The notes under the pieces were generated by a model that had not been told where the DNA came from, ran no database searches, and worked only from the letters and a program-made list of their open reading frames with translations. Positions 46,723 to 55,831 of a DNA stretch of 64,000 nucleotides are shown here, one piece after another; the first letter of the stretch is position 1, and every line of letters starts with the position of its first letter. The stretch is from Pseudomonas sp. FP453 (GTDB lineage Bacteria; Pseudomonadota; Gammaproteobacteria; Pseudomonadales; Pseudomonadaceae). The stretch lies in assembly GCF_030687495.1 (NCBI RefSeq), contig NZ_CP117435.1, positions 1,302,001 to 1,366,000 on the forward strand. The letters are read 5' to 3'. Position numbers and translations under genes: made by a program.

Positions 46723-47223
46723 GTGAAGGAAATCACTCAACTGGCTGCTGAACTGGGTCGCCGTTTACAGGTGCTCAATGCCCACGTCACCACCGCCGAA
46801 TCCTGCACCGGCGGCGGTATTGCCGAAGCGATCACGCGGATTCCGGGGAGTTCGGCTTGGTTCGAGGCGGGCTATGTCACTTATTCCAATCGGCAGAAGA
46901 CCCGGCAACTGAATGTGCCGGAAACGTTGTTTCCCAAAGTGGGCGCCGTCAGCCAGGAAGTGGTGGAAGCGATGGTCCGCGGCGCCCAGGAAAAAAGCCT
47001 GGCGCGCTTTGGCGTGGCGGTCAGCGGTGTCGCGGGGCCGGATGGCGGTTCGCCGGACAAGCCGGTGGGCACGGTGTGGCTCGCCTTTGGTGTCGGCGAT
47101 GACGTCACCGCCGAGCTTGAGCACTTCACCGGCAACCGCGATGAGGTCCGCCGACAAACGGTAAAGGCCGCGCTAGAGGGCTTGTTGCGACGAGCTGCAG
47201 CAGAAATAGAAAATCAGGGGTAG
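46723..47223 (+). CDS. cinA: CinA-family nicotinamide-nucleotide amidase (PncC)
   Basis: A 166-residue protein comprising only the C-terminal CinA amidase domain, which deamidates NMN in pyridine nucleotide recycling. TAESCTGGGIAEAITRIPGSS and SGVAGPDGGSPDKPVGTVWLAF are family signatures. It starts at GTG 46723. It precedes recA, as in other pseudomonads, and marks the right border of the mutS-cinA tailocin site. Confidence 0.9.
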   Translation: MKEITQLAAELGRRLQVLNAHVTTAESCTGGGIAEAITRIPGSSAWFEAGYVTYSNRQKTRQLNVPETLFPKVGAVSQEVVEAMVRGAQEKSLARFGVAVSGVAGPDGGSPDKPVGTVWLAFGVGDDVTAELEHFTGNRDEVRRQTVKAALEGLLRRAAAEIENQG

Positions 47224-47250
47224 GCGATCCCCGATCTTTGTGGAACAATA

Positions 47251-47266
47251 CTGTCTACTTATACAG
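47251..47266. promoter_or_regulatory. LexA box of recA
   Basis: CTGT-CTACTTAT-ACAG, a consensus CTGT-N8-ACAG SOS box 42 bases before the recA ATG. Confidence 0.88.
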
Positions 47267-47307
47267 GTGTTGGCCGTTCCGGCCTTATTGATTACGTGAG
47301 GACTTTA

Positions 47308-48366
47308 ATGGACGACAACAAGAAGAAAGCCTTGGCTGCGGCCCTGGGTCAGATCGAACGTCAATTCGGCAAGGGTGCCGTAATGCGTATGGGCGATCAC
47401 GACCGTCAGGCGATCCCGGCTATTTCCACTGGCTCTCTGGGTCTGGACATCGCGCTCGGCATTGGCGGGTTGCCAAAAGGCCGTATCGTTGAAATCTACG
47501 GTCCTGAATCTTCCGGTAAAACCACCCTGACCCTGTCGGTGATTGCCCAGGCACAGAAAATGGGCGCCACCTGCGCGTTCGTCGATGCCGAGCACGCCCT
47601 CGACCCTGAATACGCCGGCAAGCTGGGTGTCAACGTTGACGACCTGCTGGTTTCCCAACCGGATACCGGTGAGCAAGCCCTGGAAATCACCGACATGCTG
47701 GTGCGTTCCAACGCCATCGACGTGATCGTGGTCGACTCCGTGGCCGCTTTGGTACCCAAGGCTGAAATCGAAGGCGAGATGGGTGACATGCACGTGGGCC
47801 TGCAAGCCCGTCTGATGTCCCAGGCGCTGCGTAAAATCACCGGTAACATCAAGAACGCCAACTGCCTGGTGATCTTTATCAACCAGATCCGTATGAAGAT
47901 CGGCGTGATGTTCGGCAGCCCGGAAACCACCACCGGTGGTAATGCACTGAAGTTCTACGCTTCGGTCCGTCTGGACATCCGCCGTACTGGCGCGGTGAAA
48001 GAAGGTGACGAGGTTGTCGGTAGCGAAACCCGCGTCAAAGTCGTGAAGAACAAAGTGGCCCCGCCTTTCCGTCAGGCTGAGTTCCAGATTCTCTACGGCA
48101 AGGGTATCTACCTGAACGGCGAGATGATCGACCTGGGCGTACTGCACGGTTTTGTTGAGAAGTCCGGCGCCTGGTATGCCTACAACGGCAGCAAGATCGG
48201 CCAGGGCAAGGCCAACTCGGCCAAGTTCCTTGCGGAAAACCCGGACATCGCCGCCACGCTTGAGAAGCAGATCCGCGACAAACTGCTGACTGCAGCGCCA
48301 GATGTGAAGGCTGCCGCCAACCGCGAACCGGTTGCAGAAGTCGAAGAAGCCGACACTGATATCTGA
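47308..48366 (+). CDS. recA: Recombinase RecA
   Basis: A 352-residue RecA. Walker A is GPESSGKTT, Walker [11 protein letters not shown], and loops L1 and L2 are intact ([40 protein letters not shown]). The ATG at 47308 follows GAGG. It drives recombinational repair and the self-cleavage of LexA and of S24-type repressors such as the tailocin repressor at 33.9 kb. recX follows 8 bases later. Confidence 0.97.
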   Translation: MDDNKKKALAAALGQIERQFGKGAVMRMGDHDRQAIPAISTGSLGLDIALGIGGLPKGRIVEIYGPESSGKTTLTLSVIAQAQKMGATCAFVDAEHALDPEYAGKLGVNVDDLLVSQPDTGEQALEITDMLVRSNAIDVIVVDSVAALVPKAEIEGEMGDMHVGLQARLMSQALRKITGNIKNANCLVIFINQIRMKIGVMFGSPETTTGGNALKFYASVRLDIRRTGAVKEGDEVVGSETRVKVVKNKVAPPFRQAEFQILYGKGIYLNGEMIDLGVLHGFVEKSGAWYAYNGSKIGQGKANSAKFLAENPDIAATLEKQIRDKLLTAAPDVKAAANREPVAEVEEADTDI

Positions 48367-48374
48367 AGCAAACG

Positions 48375-48842
48375 ATGACAGTTGTACTGGATACACTCGT
48401 CGCCGTTCGGCGCACTGCAATGGACCTGCTCGCTCGCCGCGAGCATGGTCGAGTCGAGCTGACGCGTAAACTGCGTCAGCGCGGCGCGGAGCCCGAGATG
48501 ATCGACACCGCTCTCGACCGTTTGACGGAAGAAGGGCTGCTGTCGGAAGCCCGTTACCTCGAAAGTTTTGTGTCTTATCGAGCCCGCTCTGGCTACGGCC
48601 CGGCGCGGATTCGTGAAGAGTTGAGCCAGCGGGGCCTGCAACGTGCTGATATCGACCTTGCCCTGCGTGAGTGCGGAATCAGCTGGCAGTCGCAGTTGGA
48701 AGAGACCTGGCGGCGCAAGTTTTCTGGTCATCTGCCTATCGATGCCAGGGAACGTGCGAAACAAGGCCGCTTCCTGAGTTATCGCGGGTTCTCGATGGAA
48801 ATGATCAGCCGCCTGCTCAGCGGTCGAGACATGGACGACTGA
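48375..48842 (+). CDS. recX: Regulatory protein RecX
   Basis: A 155-residue RecX that limits RecA filament growth. It has the tandem three-helix repeats, including [50 protein letters not shown] and [17 protein letters not shown]. It lies 8 bases after recA and is surely co-transcribed, so also SOS-induced. Confidence 0.93.
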   Translation: MTVVLDTLVAVRRTAMDLLARREHGRVELTRKLRQRGAEPEMIDTALDRLTEEGLLSEARYLESFVSYRARSGYGPARIREELSQRGLQRADIDLALRECGISWQSQLEETWRRKFSGHLPIDARERAKQGRFLSYRGFSMEMISRLLSGRDMDD

Positions 48843-48849
48843 ACTGCTA

Positions 48850-48935
48850 CTTTGAAGATGCTCGCTGTGGCGAGGGCGCTTGCTGTGGCGAGGGAGCTTG
48901 CTCCCGCTGGGCTGCGCAGCAGCCCCAAACCCTCC
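48850..48935. repeat. Second REP family (GCGAGGGAGCTTGCTCCCGC type)
   Basis: Two partial copies of CTGTGGCGAGG and one full hairpin GGGAGCTTGCTCCC, then GGGCTGCGCAGCAGCCCC, lie after recX. This is a different Pseudomonas intergenic palindrome from the GGCTTGCC family found elsewhere in the window. Confidence 0.75.
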
Positions 48936-48950
48936 CCACAAATCGCCCAT

Positions 48951-48989
48951 AAAAAAGGCCCACTATGAAAATAGTGGGCCTTTTTTTTT
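48951..48989. terminator. Bidirectional terminator between recX and the LOG-family gene
   Basis: The stem AGGCCCACTAT...ATAGTGGGCCT is flanked by A6 and T9. Confidence 0.88.
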
Positions 48990-48999
48990 GCTCAAAAAA

Positions 49000-50112
49000 T
49001 CACGCCGGCTCCGGCGCCACTCGCTGCTGCACCTTGCCCTGAGCCTGCGCCCAGTTCTCCGGCAAGTTGATGAAATCCACCAGCTCCCGCAAGCGACCCT
49101 GGTCGCGACCATTAAAGTTGAACACCAACCGCGTCAGATGGCTGAACCTCGGCTCATCATGTTCCTCGCCCGTGTAAGCGAGTTGCTGGAACTCCCCGCT
49201 CAACCGCAAGCTGGCAAATTCGCTCTGCAAATGGGCCAGTGCTCGATCGCTCAGAGGATGATGCATGCGCATCACGAATTCGCGTTTCAACCAGCGCGTG
49301 GAGTGGAAGTTGGCATAGAACTGATTGATCTCCGCCACCGCTTCCTCTGCGCTGTACACCAGGCGTACCAGCTTGAGGTCAGTGGGCAGGATATAGCGGT
49401 TGGCTTCCAGCTGGCTGCGGATAAAGTCCAGCGCGCCTTGCCAGAAGCTGCCACCGGGAGCGTCCAGCAACACGACGGGCACCAACGGGCTTTTGCCGGT
49501 CTGGATCAGTGTCAGCACTTCCAAGGCTTCATCCAGGGTGCCGAAACCGCCCGGGCACAACACCAGGGCGTCGGCTTCCTTGACGAAGAACAGCTTGCGG
49601 GTGAAGAAGAAGTGAAACGACAGCAGGTTGTCGGTGCCGTCGATAGTCGGGTTGGCATGCTGTTCAAACGGCAGGGTGATGTTGAAGCCCAGGCTATGCT
49701 CCAGGCCCGCGCCTTCATGGGCAGCAGCCATGATGCCACCGCCGCCACCGGTGATCACCATCAGGTCCGATTTCGCGAGCATTGCCCCGACTTCACGGGC
49801 CAAGGCATACAAAGGGCTTTCGACGGGCGTGCGTGCCGAGCCAAACACCGTGACTTTGCGCCGCCCCTTGAACTGTTCCAGCACGCGGAAGGCGTTGTCC
49901 AGTTCGCGGATGGCTTGCAAGGTGATTTTCGCGTTCCAGCGGTCGCCGTTGTCCTGGGCCATGCGCAGTACGGTGAGGATCATGTCGCGATAAAGGGGAA
50001 TATTCGGGCTGTTGGGCGCAATCAGCTGGAGTTGCGCTTCGACCTGCTGCGTGAGGTCGGCTCCGTTCTCTTCAAAATGGCGGAGCAGGCGGTCATTCGG
50101 TTCGTAAGGCAT
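49000..50112 (-). CDS. LOG-family protein (TIGR00730 / lysine-decarboxylase-like fold)
   Basis: A 370-residue protein. The central Rossmann-like domain carries VFGSARTP, MVITGGGGGIMAAAHEGA and the LOG signature PGGFGTLDEALEVLTLIQ. LOG proteins are nucleotide 5'-monophosphate phosphoribohydrolases; the enzyme probably splits base from NMP. About 85 residues precede the domain and ~115 follow it, longer than plant-type LOGs. The 290 bases upstream to the next gene hold only a GC hairpin near 50366-50389. Confidence 0.8.
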   Translation of the reverse strand: MPYEPNDRLLRHFEENGADLTQQVEAQLQLIAPNSPNIPLYRDMILTVLRMAQDNGDRWNAKITLQAIRELDNAFRVLEQFKGRRKVTVFGSARTPVESPLYALAREVGAMLAKSDLMVITGGGGGIMAAAHEGAGLEHSLGFNITLPFEQHANPTIDGTDNLLSFHFFFTRKLFFVKEADALVLCPGGFGTLDEALEVLTLIQTGKSPLVPVVLLDAPGGSFWQGALDFIRSQLEANRYILPTDLKLVRLVYSAEEAVAEINQFYANFHSTRWLKREFVMRMHHPLSDRALAHLQSEFASLRLSGEFQQLAYTGEEHDEPRFSHLTRLVFNFNGRDQGRLRELVDFINLPENWAQAQGKVQQRVAPEPA

Positions 50113-50402
50113 TCAACTTCTCCTTCTTGCAGGGCCCGGGTGGCCGACGAGCCATTCGCCGGAGGCGACGACACTGCATGTGTCGCTGCTTGCCGCTGGG
50201 GGCAACCTTCTTTTGCCCTGAAAATGTTACAGAACAGCAGGGGAAATGCTGTGATTGAAGGGTAGGGATGGCTTGATCATGAGCCGGAAAACCCTTGGCT
50301 GGCAACCACTTATTGGTTGCGCGAGAGAGAGTCTAGCTGCCCGAAAGGACTTGAAGCGGGGGAGTGCGCACCACCGGACGGCGGTGCGCGAAGGTCATGC
50401 CG

Positions 50403-50840
50403 TTACTTTTTCTTCTTCGCCACCGGGGCCGGGCAATCGGCTTCGACGAACTTCACCGACGCGACAGGACGGTTGGTCTTGTTCTCGGTAATCTCATAAC
50501 GCATCACGGCGCCCTTGGCCATCAACTCGCGGTAGCCCTTGTTCAGGCACACGCTCTGGCCGAGCTGGAAATACACCGCCTTGGGGTTGGCGCGCATCTG
50601 TTCGGCACGGTCGGGCAGCACGCTGAGGTGATCGATCAGTTGCATGCCTTCAACGGTGTAGGCCACTTCCAGGGTCTTTTCGTCGATTTCCCGGGGCAGG
50701 TCCTTGTTGCTTTCAGCTGCGACGCTTTGCAGCTTGCGGTTCATTTGGGCCTCCAGCAGCGAGGCCGCCTGGGCGCCCACAGGCAATACCAGCGCGAGAG
50801 CGATGGACGGGGCGGCAAGGCGCAGCATGGAACGCAACAT
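50403..50840 (-). CDS. Exported PA3611-like protein (quorum-sensing-regulated virulence factor family)
   Basis: A 145-residue protein. ATG 50840 follows GGAGAG and begins a signal peptide (MLRSMLRLAAPSIALALVLPVGAQA). Two Cys (SVCLNKGYR and EADCPAP) could form a disulfide in the periplasm, and the tail is basic (VAKKKK). The sequence resembles P. aeruginosa PA3611, a small secreted protein of known fold but unclear role. A GC-rich hairpin lies just downstream. Confidence 0.75.
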   Translation of the reverse strand: MLRSMLRLAAPSIALALVLPVGAQAASLLEAQMNRKLQSVAAESNKDLPREIDEKTLEVAYTVEGMQLIDHLSVLPDRAEQMRANPKAVYFQLGQSVCLNKGYRELMAKGAVMRYEITENKTNRPVASVKFVEADCPAPVAKKKK

Positions 50841-51020
50841 GAAACTCTCCTGATTCGGGTACTGGTGCATAGACCAGCCACTGCGCTGTGCGTTCAGTGG
50901 CGCGCAATTATAGGTGAGCCGTTGCCACTACAGCCAGGCGTATCGCTGGTAAACTGCCGCCACTTCAAGCCTTCCACGAGTTTTCACCGTGTCGATCTAC
51001 CCGTCCCAACGGCGCATCCG

Positions 51021-51740
51021 ATGAGCCACGCCGTCTCCCGCCTGCGCACCCAGCGTCTGGCCCGTGCCGTGAGGCCGTTCCTCAATCGCGGTTCCCGCGC
51101 CGAGCGCTGCCCCGGCTGTCGGGTCATCCCTGAGTACTGCCTGTGCGCCTGGCGGCCTAAAGTGGCGGCCAGGTCTGCGATGTGCCTGCTGATGCATGAC
51201 GTTGAGCCGATGAAGCCCAGCAACACCGGCTGGCTGATCGCCGATGTGATCGACGACACCACCGCGTTTGCCTGGTCGCGCACCGAAGTTGACCCCGACT
51301 TGCTGACCTTGCTGGGCGACCCGCAATGGCAGCCCTATATCGTCTTTCCCGGTGAATTCGTGGTGCCCGAGCGGGTGGTCAGCCAGGTGCAGGTCGAAGA
51401 GGGCAAGCGCCCGCTGTTCATCCTGCTGGACGGCACCTGGAGCGAAGCGCGCAAGATGTTCCGCAAAAGCCCGTACCTGGAGCATTTGCCGGTACTGAGC
51501 CTGGCACCTGAGCAACTGTCGCGCTACAAGCTGCGCCGTTCCAAGCGCGATGATCATTTCTGCACGGCCGAGGTCGCGGCGCTGTGCCTGGAACTGGCCG
51601 ACGACGGCGCCGCCAGTGAAGTGCTGGACGCCTATCTCGACGTCTTCAGCACCCATTACCTGGCGGCAAAATTCCAGTTACCCCTGGACCCCACCGACAT
51701 CGTCCATACTCGTCTTGCACCCTATATCCCAGCGGTATAG
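51021..51740 (+). CDS. DTW-domain tRNA-uridine aminocarboxypropyltransferase (TapT-like)
   Basis: A 239-residue DTW protein. The zinc-type Cys motif is ERCPGCRVIPEYCLC near residue 30, and the DxTW signature is LLDGTWSEARKM; DDHFCTAEVAAL is near the end. Family members put an acp group on uridine in the tRNA variable loop using SAM. The ATG at 51021 gives the usual N-terminus, though no clear ribosome-binding site is visible. Single gene, followed by erdR. Confidence 0.82.
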   Translation: MSHAVSRLRTQRLARAVRPFLNRGSRAERCPGCRVIPEYCLCAWRPKVAARSAMCLLMHDVEPMKPSNTGWLIADVIDDTTAFAWSRTEVDPDLLTLLGDPQWQPYIVFPGEFVVPERVVSQVQVEEGKRPLFILLDGTWSEARKMFRKSPYLEHLPVLSLAPEQLSRYKLRRSKRDDHFCTAEVAALCLELADDGAASEVLDAYLDVFSTHYLAAKFQLPLDPTDIVHTRLAPYIPAV

Positions 51741-51991
51741 CCAGACGACGTTTGCATGATGGCACCGTAAACCCGGCGCCGCTAAAATGCCCAAGGGCGT
51801 AGTGCTTGACCCCCCAGGCTACGCTGGGCATGCTGAGCGCCGATTGGGGCGCAACCGTGAATTTTCGACGTCGTTGCACGTGCTTTTGACGTCGAACTTG
51901 CCCTGTGGCGATGGCTGCCTGGCCGTCGCCTTGTGTATTGGCGAACCCTGAACCCATCAGGGCTCCCATAAAGAACAGGATCATTTAATCA

Positions 51992-52642
51992 ATGGCCACA
52001 TACGAAATCCTGATAGCCGATGACCATCCGCTGTTTCGCAGCGCCCTGCACCAAGCAGTGACCCTTGGCCTTGGCCCGGACGTGCGTTTGGTTGAAGTGG
52101 CCAGCATTGCCGAGCTGGAAGCCCGCCTCACCGAAAAATCCGACTGGGACCTGGTGCTGCTCGACCTGAACATGCCCGGCGCCTACGGGTTCTCGGGGTT
52201 GGTGCTGTTGCGTGGGCAATACCCGCAGATCCCCGTGGTGATGGTCTCGGCCCAGGAAGAAGCCGATGTCGTGGTGCGCTCTAAGGAGTTCGGCGCCAGT
52301 GGCTTCATTCCAAAGTCCAGCGCCATGGAAGATATTCAGAACGCCGTTCGTACCGTGCTGGATGGCGACGTGTCCTGGCCGCCGCAGGCGTTTGAAGAAA
52401 TCAATGTGTCCGACGAAGCCAAGGCCGCCCGTGATGGCCTGGCCAGCCTGACACCCCAGCAGTTCCGCGTGCTGACCATGGTCTGCGAAGGCTTGCTCAA
52501 CAAGCAGATTGCCTACGAACTGAGCGTGTCGGAAGCGACCATCAAGGCCCATGTCACGGCGATTTTCCGCAAACTGGGGGTGCGCACGCGGACCCAGGCG
52601 GCGTTGCTCTTGCAACAACTTGAGTCAATTTCGCAGCATTAA
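51992..52642 (+). CDS. erdR: Response regulator ErdR (NarL/FixJ type)
   Basis: A 216-residue regulator. The receiver has ILIADDHPLFRSAL, phosphoacceptor Asp in LVLLDLNMPGAYG and Lys in FIPKSSAM. The LuxR helix-turn-helix (LTPQQFRVLTMVCEGLLNKQIAYEL...ATIKAHVTAIFRKL) is C-terminal. Its position just before dgkA matches P. aeruginosa PA3604 (ErdR), which controls acetate/ethanol catabolic genes such as acsA. The kinase is encoded elsewhere. Confidence 0.85.
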   Translation: MATYEILIADDHPLFRSALHQAVTLGLGPDVRLVEVASIAELEARLTEKSDWDLVLLDLNMPGAYGFSGLVLLRGQYPQIPVVMVSAQEEADVVVRSKEFGASGFIPKSSAMEDIQNAVRTVLDGDVSWPPQAFEEINVSDEAKAARDGLASLTPQQFRVLTMVCEGLLNKQIAYELSVSEATIKAHVTAIFRKLGVRTRTQAALLLQQLESISQH

Positions 52643-52717
52643 GTTGTTACCGATTCACGCTTTTTTGACTTGGCGTGATCTAGTTTCCCCACTTCTTTGG
52701 TTCAGTTGCCTACGTCT

Positions 52718-53080
52718 ATGTCGCCTTTCAAGGGTCAAACCGGTATCAAACGTATCTTCAATGCAGGGGGCTATTCCCTGGATGGCCTGCGTGCGGCTTT
52801 CACCGGCGAGGCGGCTTTCCGCCAACTGGTGTTGCTCAACGTGATCCTGATCCCATTGAGCTTCTTCCTGCAGGTCAGCCGGGTCGAGCGCGCCTTGCTC
52901 ATCGCCGTGTGCCTGCTGGCCTTGATCGTCGAGTTGCTCAACTCGGCGGTGGAAGCGGCGATCGACCGGATCTCCCTGGACCGCCACCCCTTGTCGAAAA
53001 ACGCCAAGGACATGGGCAGCGCCGCGCAATTCGTCGCGCTGACCATGATCACCCTGGTGTGGGCCGTGATCCTGATCTAA
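52718..53080 (+). CDS. dgkA: Diacylglycerol kinase DgkA
   Basis: A 120-residue inner-membrane kinase recycling diacylglycerol. Three hydrophobic helices are visible (LVLLNVILIPLSFFLQV; ALLIAVCLLALIVELL; AAQFVALTMITLVWAVILI). The catalytic motif is VELLNSAVEAAIDR, followed by HPLSKNAKDMGSAAQF. The ATG at 52718 gives the normal length; a TTG-initiated longer frame is unlikely. It ends 3 bases before the convergent finR stop. Confidence 0.92.
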   Translation: MSPFKGQTGIKRIFNAGGYSLDGLRAAFTGEAAFRQLVLLNVILIPLSFFLQVSRVERALLIAVCLLALIVELLNSAVEAAIDRISLDRHPLSKNAKDMGSAAQFVALTMITLVWAVILI

Positions 53081-53083
53081 CCG

Positions 53084-54010
53084 TCAGGCAATGCTCGGCA
53101 GCACGATCTCGTCGCTGCGCTGAACCCCGGCGGTGAAGGCGCGGCACAGTTCCAGAAATTCGCGCATCGCCGAGGTCTGGTACTTCTGTTTATGCCAGAT
53201 GAAGTAGAACTGCCGGGCCAGGTCCAGGTCCGGGGTTTCTACCGGCACCAGGCTGCCACGGCGGAATGCATCACGTAGCGCCAGCCGCGAAATACAGCCA
53301 ATGCCCAACCCTGACTCCACGGCGCGCTTGATCGCCTCGGTGTGCTCCAGCTCCAGGCGGATGTTCAGTGCGCTGCGGTGATGGCGCATGGCTTGGTCAA
53401 ACGTCAGGCGCGTGCCCGAACCTTGTTCCCGCAGAATCCACGCCTCACGAGTCAGTTCATCCATGCTCGCCACGCCACGCTTGGCCAGGTGATGTTGCGG
53501 CGCGCAGAACACCACCAGTTCATCCTCGACCCAGGTTTGCACCTCGATATCCGGGTGGCTGCAGTCGCCTTCGATTAGACCCAGGTCAATTTCGTAGTGC
53601 GCAACCTGGTGCACGATATGCGCAGTGTTCTGCACATGCAGCTTCACCTGGCTCTCGGGGTGTTGCTGCATGAAGCTGCCGATCAGCAGGGTGGCCAGGT
53701 AATTGCCGATGGTCAGCGTGGCGCCGACCGCCAGGGAACCGAAGCCGGACTTGCCGTTGAGCAGGTCCTCGATCTCCTTGGCCTGGTCCAGCAGGGCCAC
53801 GGCCTGGGGCAATAGCTGATGACCGAGGGCGTTCAAGCTCAGCCGCTTGCCCGCGCGGTCGAATAATTGGCAGCTGGATTGGCGCTCCAGCTCGGTGATC
53901 GAGGTGCTGGCGGCGGATTGAGATAAGGCCAGAAGGCCAGCAGCGCGGGAGACGCTTTCCTGCTGGGCGACGGCGACGAAGACTTGCAGTTGACGGAGAG
54001 TAAATCGCAT
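53084..54010 (-). CDS. finR: LysR-family regulator FinR
   Basis: A 308-residue LysR regulator. The winged helix-turn-helix is at residues 1-60 (MRFTLRQLQVFVAVAQQESVSRAAGLLALSQSAASTSI) and the co-inducer domain at ~90-300. The ATG at 54010 fits the family start. It is divergent from fpr, the hallmark of FinR, which activates fpr under superoxide stress in Pseudomonas. The intergenic inverted repeat at 54023-54035 is its likely binding site. Confidence 0.85.
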   Translation of the reverse strand: MRFTLRQLQVFVAVAQQESVSRAAGLLALSQSAASTSITELERQSSCQLFDRAGKRLSLNALGHQLLPQAVALLDQAKEIEDLLNGKSGFGSLAVGATLTIGNYLATLLIGSFMQQHPESQVKLHVQNTAHIVHQVAHYEIDLGLIEGDCSHPDIEVQTWVEDELVVFCAPQHHLAKRGVASMDELTREAWILREQGSGTRLTFDQAMRHHRSALNIRLELEHTEAIKRAVESGLGIGCISRLALRDAFRRGSLVPVETPDLDLARQFYFIWHKQKYQTSAMREFLELCRAFTAGVQRSDEIVLPSIA

Positions 54011-54022
54011 ATCGATATAACC

Positions 54023-54035
54023 GATAACCCTTATC
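54023..54035. promoter_or_regulatory. LysR-type inverted repeat between finR and fpr
   Basis: GATAA-CCC-TTATC, a perfect T-N11-A-like palindrome in the 125-base divergent gap, 12 bases from the finR ATG. It could serve both autoregulation of finR and activation of fpr. Confidence 0.5.
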
Positions 54036-54135
54036 TTAATAATCCAGTTAACAGATATTGTCGCCGCCATTAGAATGCTGTGCAATTGCGCATCTATCTC
54101 TTTGGCGCAGACCCATTTCCAGGAGTTCCCCGTAC

Positions 54136-54915
54136 ATGAGCAACATGAACCACGAACGTGTCCTCAGTGTTCATCACTGGAACGACACGCTGTTCAGCTT
54201 CAAGTGCACCCGCGACCCGGGCCTGCGCTTCGAGAACGGTCAGTTCGTGATGATCGGCCTGCAACAACCCAACGGCCGCCCGCTCATGCGCGCTTACTCC
54301 ATTGCCAGCCCGAACTGGGAAGAGCATCTGGAGTTCTTCAGCATCAAGGTGCCGGATGGCCCGCTGACTTCCCAATTGCAGCACTTGAAGGAAGGCGACG
54401 AGATCATCATCAGCAAAAAACCGACAGGCACCCTGGTGCTTGACGATTTGAAGCCGGGCAAACACCTGTACCTGCTCAGCACCGGCACTGGCCTGGCTCC
54501 ATTCATGAGCGTGATCCAGGACCCGGAAACCTACGAGCGCTTTGAAAAAGTGATCCTGTGCCACGGCGTACGTTACGTCAACGAAGTCGCCTACCGCGAG
54601 TTCATCACCGAGCACCTGCCGCAGAACGAATTCTTCGGCGAGGCCCTGCGTGAGAAGTTGATCTACTACCCAACCGTGACCCGCGAGCCGTTCGAAAACG
54701 AAGGCCGCCTGACCGACCTGATGCGCAGCGGCAAGCTGTTCAGCGACATCGGCCTGCCGCCGATCAACCCCGAGGACGACCGCGCCATGCTGTGCGGCAG
54801 CCCAAGCATGTTGGACGAGACCAGCGAAGTGTTGAACAGCTTCGGCCTGAAAGTTTCGCCACGCATGCGTGAGCCGGGTGATTACTTGATCGAGCGAGCG
54901 TTCGTCGAGAAGTAA
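54136..54915 (+). CDS. fpr: Ferredoxin-NADP(+) reductase Fpr
   Basis: A 259-residue FAD enzyme. The FAD motif is RPLMRAYSIAS, and the NADP motifs are LLSTGTGLAPFMSVI and MLCGSPSMLDE. It ends in ERAFVEK, the usual Pseudomonas terminus. AGGAG precedes the ATG at 54136. It reduces ferredoxins, including Bfd (17.9 kb), which drains iron from bacterioferritin, and is induced by FinR. Confidence 0.95.
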   Translation: MSNMNHERVLSVHHWNDTLFSFKCTRDPGLRFENGQFVMIGLQQPNGRPLMRAYSIASPNWEEHLEFFSIKVPDGPLTSQLQHLKEGDEIIISKKPTGTLVLDDLKPGKHLYLLSTGTGLAPFMSVIQDPETYERFEKVILCHGVRYVNEVAYREFITEHLPQNEFFGEALREKLIYYPTVTREPFENEGRLTDLMRSGKLFSDIGLPPINPEDDRAMLCGSPSMLDETSEVLNSFGLKVSPRMREPGDYLIERAFVEK

Positions 54916-54930
54916 GCACCGCTCAAAAAA

Positions 54931-55050
54931 ATGTGGGAGCCGGCTTGTGTGGGAGCTGGCTTGCCTGCGATGCGGACACCTCGGTCATTCAGTTGAATCG
55001 AGGTGATGCTATCGCAGGCAAGCCAGCTCCCACATAAGCGGCTCCCACAT
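54931..55050. repeat. REPIN with nested arms downstream of fpr
   Basis: An outer pair (ATGTGGGAGCCGGCTT / AAGCGGCTCCCACAT) encloses an inner pair (TGTGGGAGCTGGCTTGCCTG and complement), so two palindromes are stacked. It lies between the convergent fpr and trmO genes. Confidence 0.82.
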
Positions 55051-55066
55051 TTTGTTTCCGGTTTCT

Positions 55067-55762
55067 TCAACTGGCTGGGAGTACTTCCAGCACACATATC
55101 GTCCCAGCCTCGGGATAGTGCCACCGCACATCCACATCCCAGAGCTGCGCACCGTACTCGCGCTCAGGCCCAGGCGTCTGATACGCCGGCCGCGGATCTT
55201 GCGCCAAACACTGCTCAATCAGCGCCACCAACGGCTCATCTAGCCGCTGGGCGTGGTTTTGTGCCTGGTGCAGCGCGGTCTTCAGCCATTGCACGGGAAT
55301 CAACGTGGGCGCACCGCTGGCCATGTCATTGGTGGCTGTGTCGATGATGTCCGCATAGGGCACGTACGGCTTGATATCCAGCACCGGCGTGCCGTCCAGC
55401 AGGTCGATCCCGGAAATCCACAGCCGTCCCGGCTCTACCTTGTCCAGCTTTACCACCGACTGGCCGATGCCATTGGGCCGGTGCGTCGCGCGGGTGGCAA
55501 ACACGCCCATGGAGGTGTTGCCGCCCAGACGGGGCGGGCGCACTTTCAGGCGTGGCTTGTCTTCCAGGGCCTGGTGGAACAGAAACAGCAGCCACACATG
55601 GCTCACCTGTTCCAGCCCCTGCACCGCCTCGCCGCCGTCGAACGGCGCCACCAGCTCCAGCACGCCACGGGCGGCAGGCGCCAGTTGGGGTTGGCGCGGG
55701 ATGGCGAACTTCTCCTTGAAACAGGAGCGCACGAAGCCAACGGGCGAGACGTTGTAGGGCAT
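55067..55762 (-). CDS. trmO: tRNA (N6-threonylcarbamoyladenosine37-N6)-methyltransferase TrmO
   Basis: A 231-residue TsaA/YaeB-family protein that methylates t6A37 of threonine tRNA using SAM. It shows SHVWLLFLFHQ, the conserved ATRATHRPNGIGQSVV and IDLLDGTPVLDIKPYVPYAD. The ATG at 55762 follows GAGG; the upstream extension is derived from intergenic repeat sequence. Single gene. Confidence 0.88.
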   Translation of the reverse strand: MPYNVSPVGFVRSCFKEKFAIPRQPQLAPAARGVLELVAPFDGGEAVQGLEQVSHVWLLFLFHQALEDKPRLKVRPPRLGGNTSMGVFATRATHRPNGIGQSVVKLDKVEPGRLWISGIDLLDGTPVLDIKPYVPYADIIDTATNDMASGAPTLIPVQWLKTALHQAQNHAQRLDEPLVALIEQCLAQDPRPAYQTPGPEREYGAQLWDVDVRWHYPEAGTICVLEVLPAS

Positions 55763-55772
55763 TTTTGGGGCC

Positions 55773-55824
55773 TCAAGTTGCAAGCTGCAAGTCACAAGCT
55801 TTTCACTTGGGGCTTGAAGCTTGT
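55773..55824. repeat. Imperfect inverted repeat (AAGCTTG type)
   Basis: GCAAGTCACAAGCTT and AAGCTTGTGGCTGC form a large imperfect stem between trmO and the YehS-like gene, preceded by a direct near-copy TTGCAAGCTGCAAG. It may act as a terminator or mRNA stem for the leftward YehS-like gene. Confidence 0.5.
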
Positions 55825-55831
55825 GGCTGCT

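Noticed and set aside
50366..50389. GC-rich hairpin (GCGCACC...GGTGCGC) as a terminator of the PA3611-like gene
   Set aside because: A clear stem but no T-run on either side, so not called as an intrinsic terminator.
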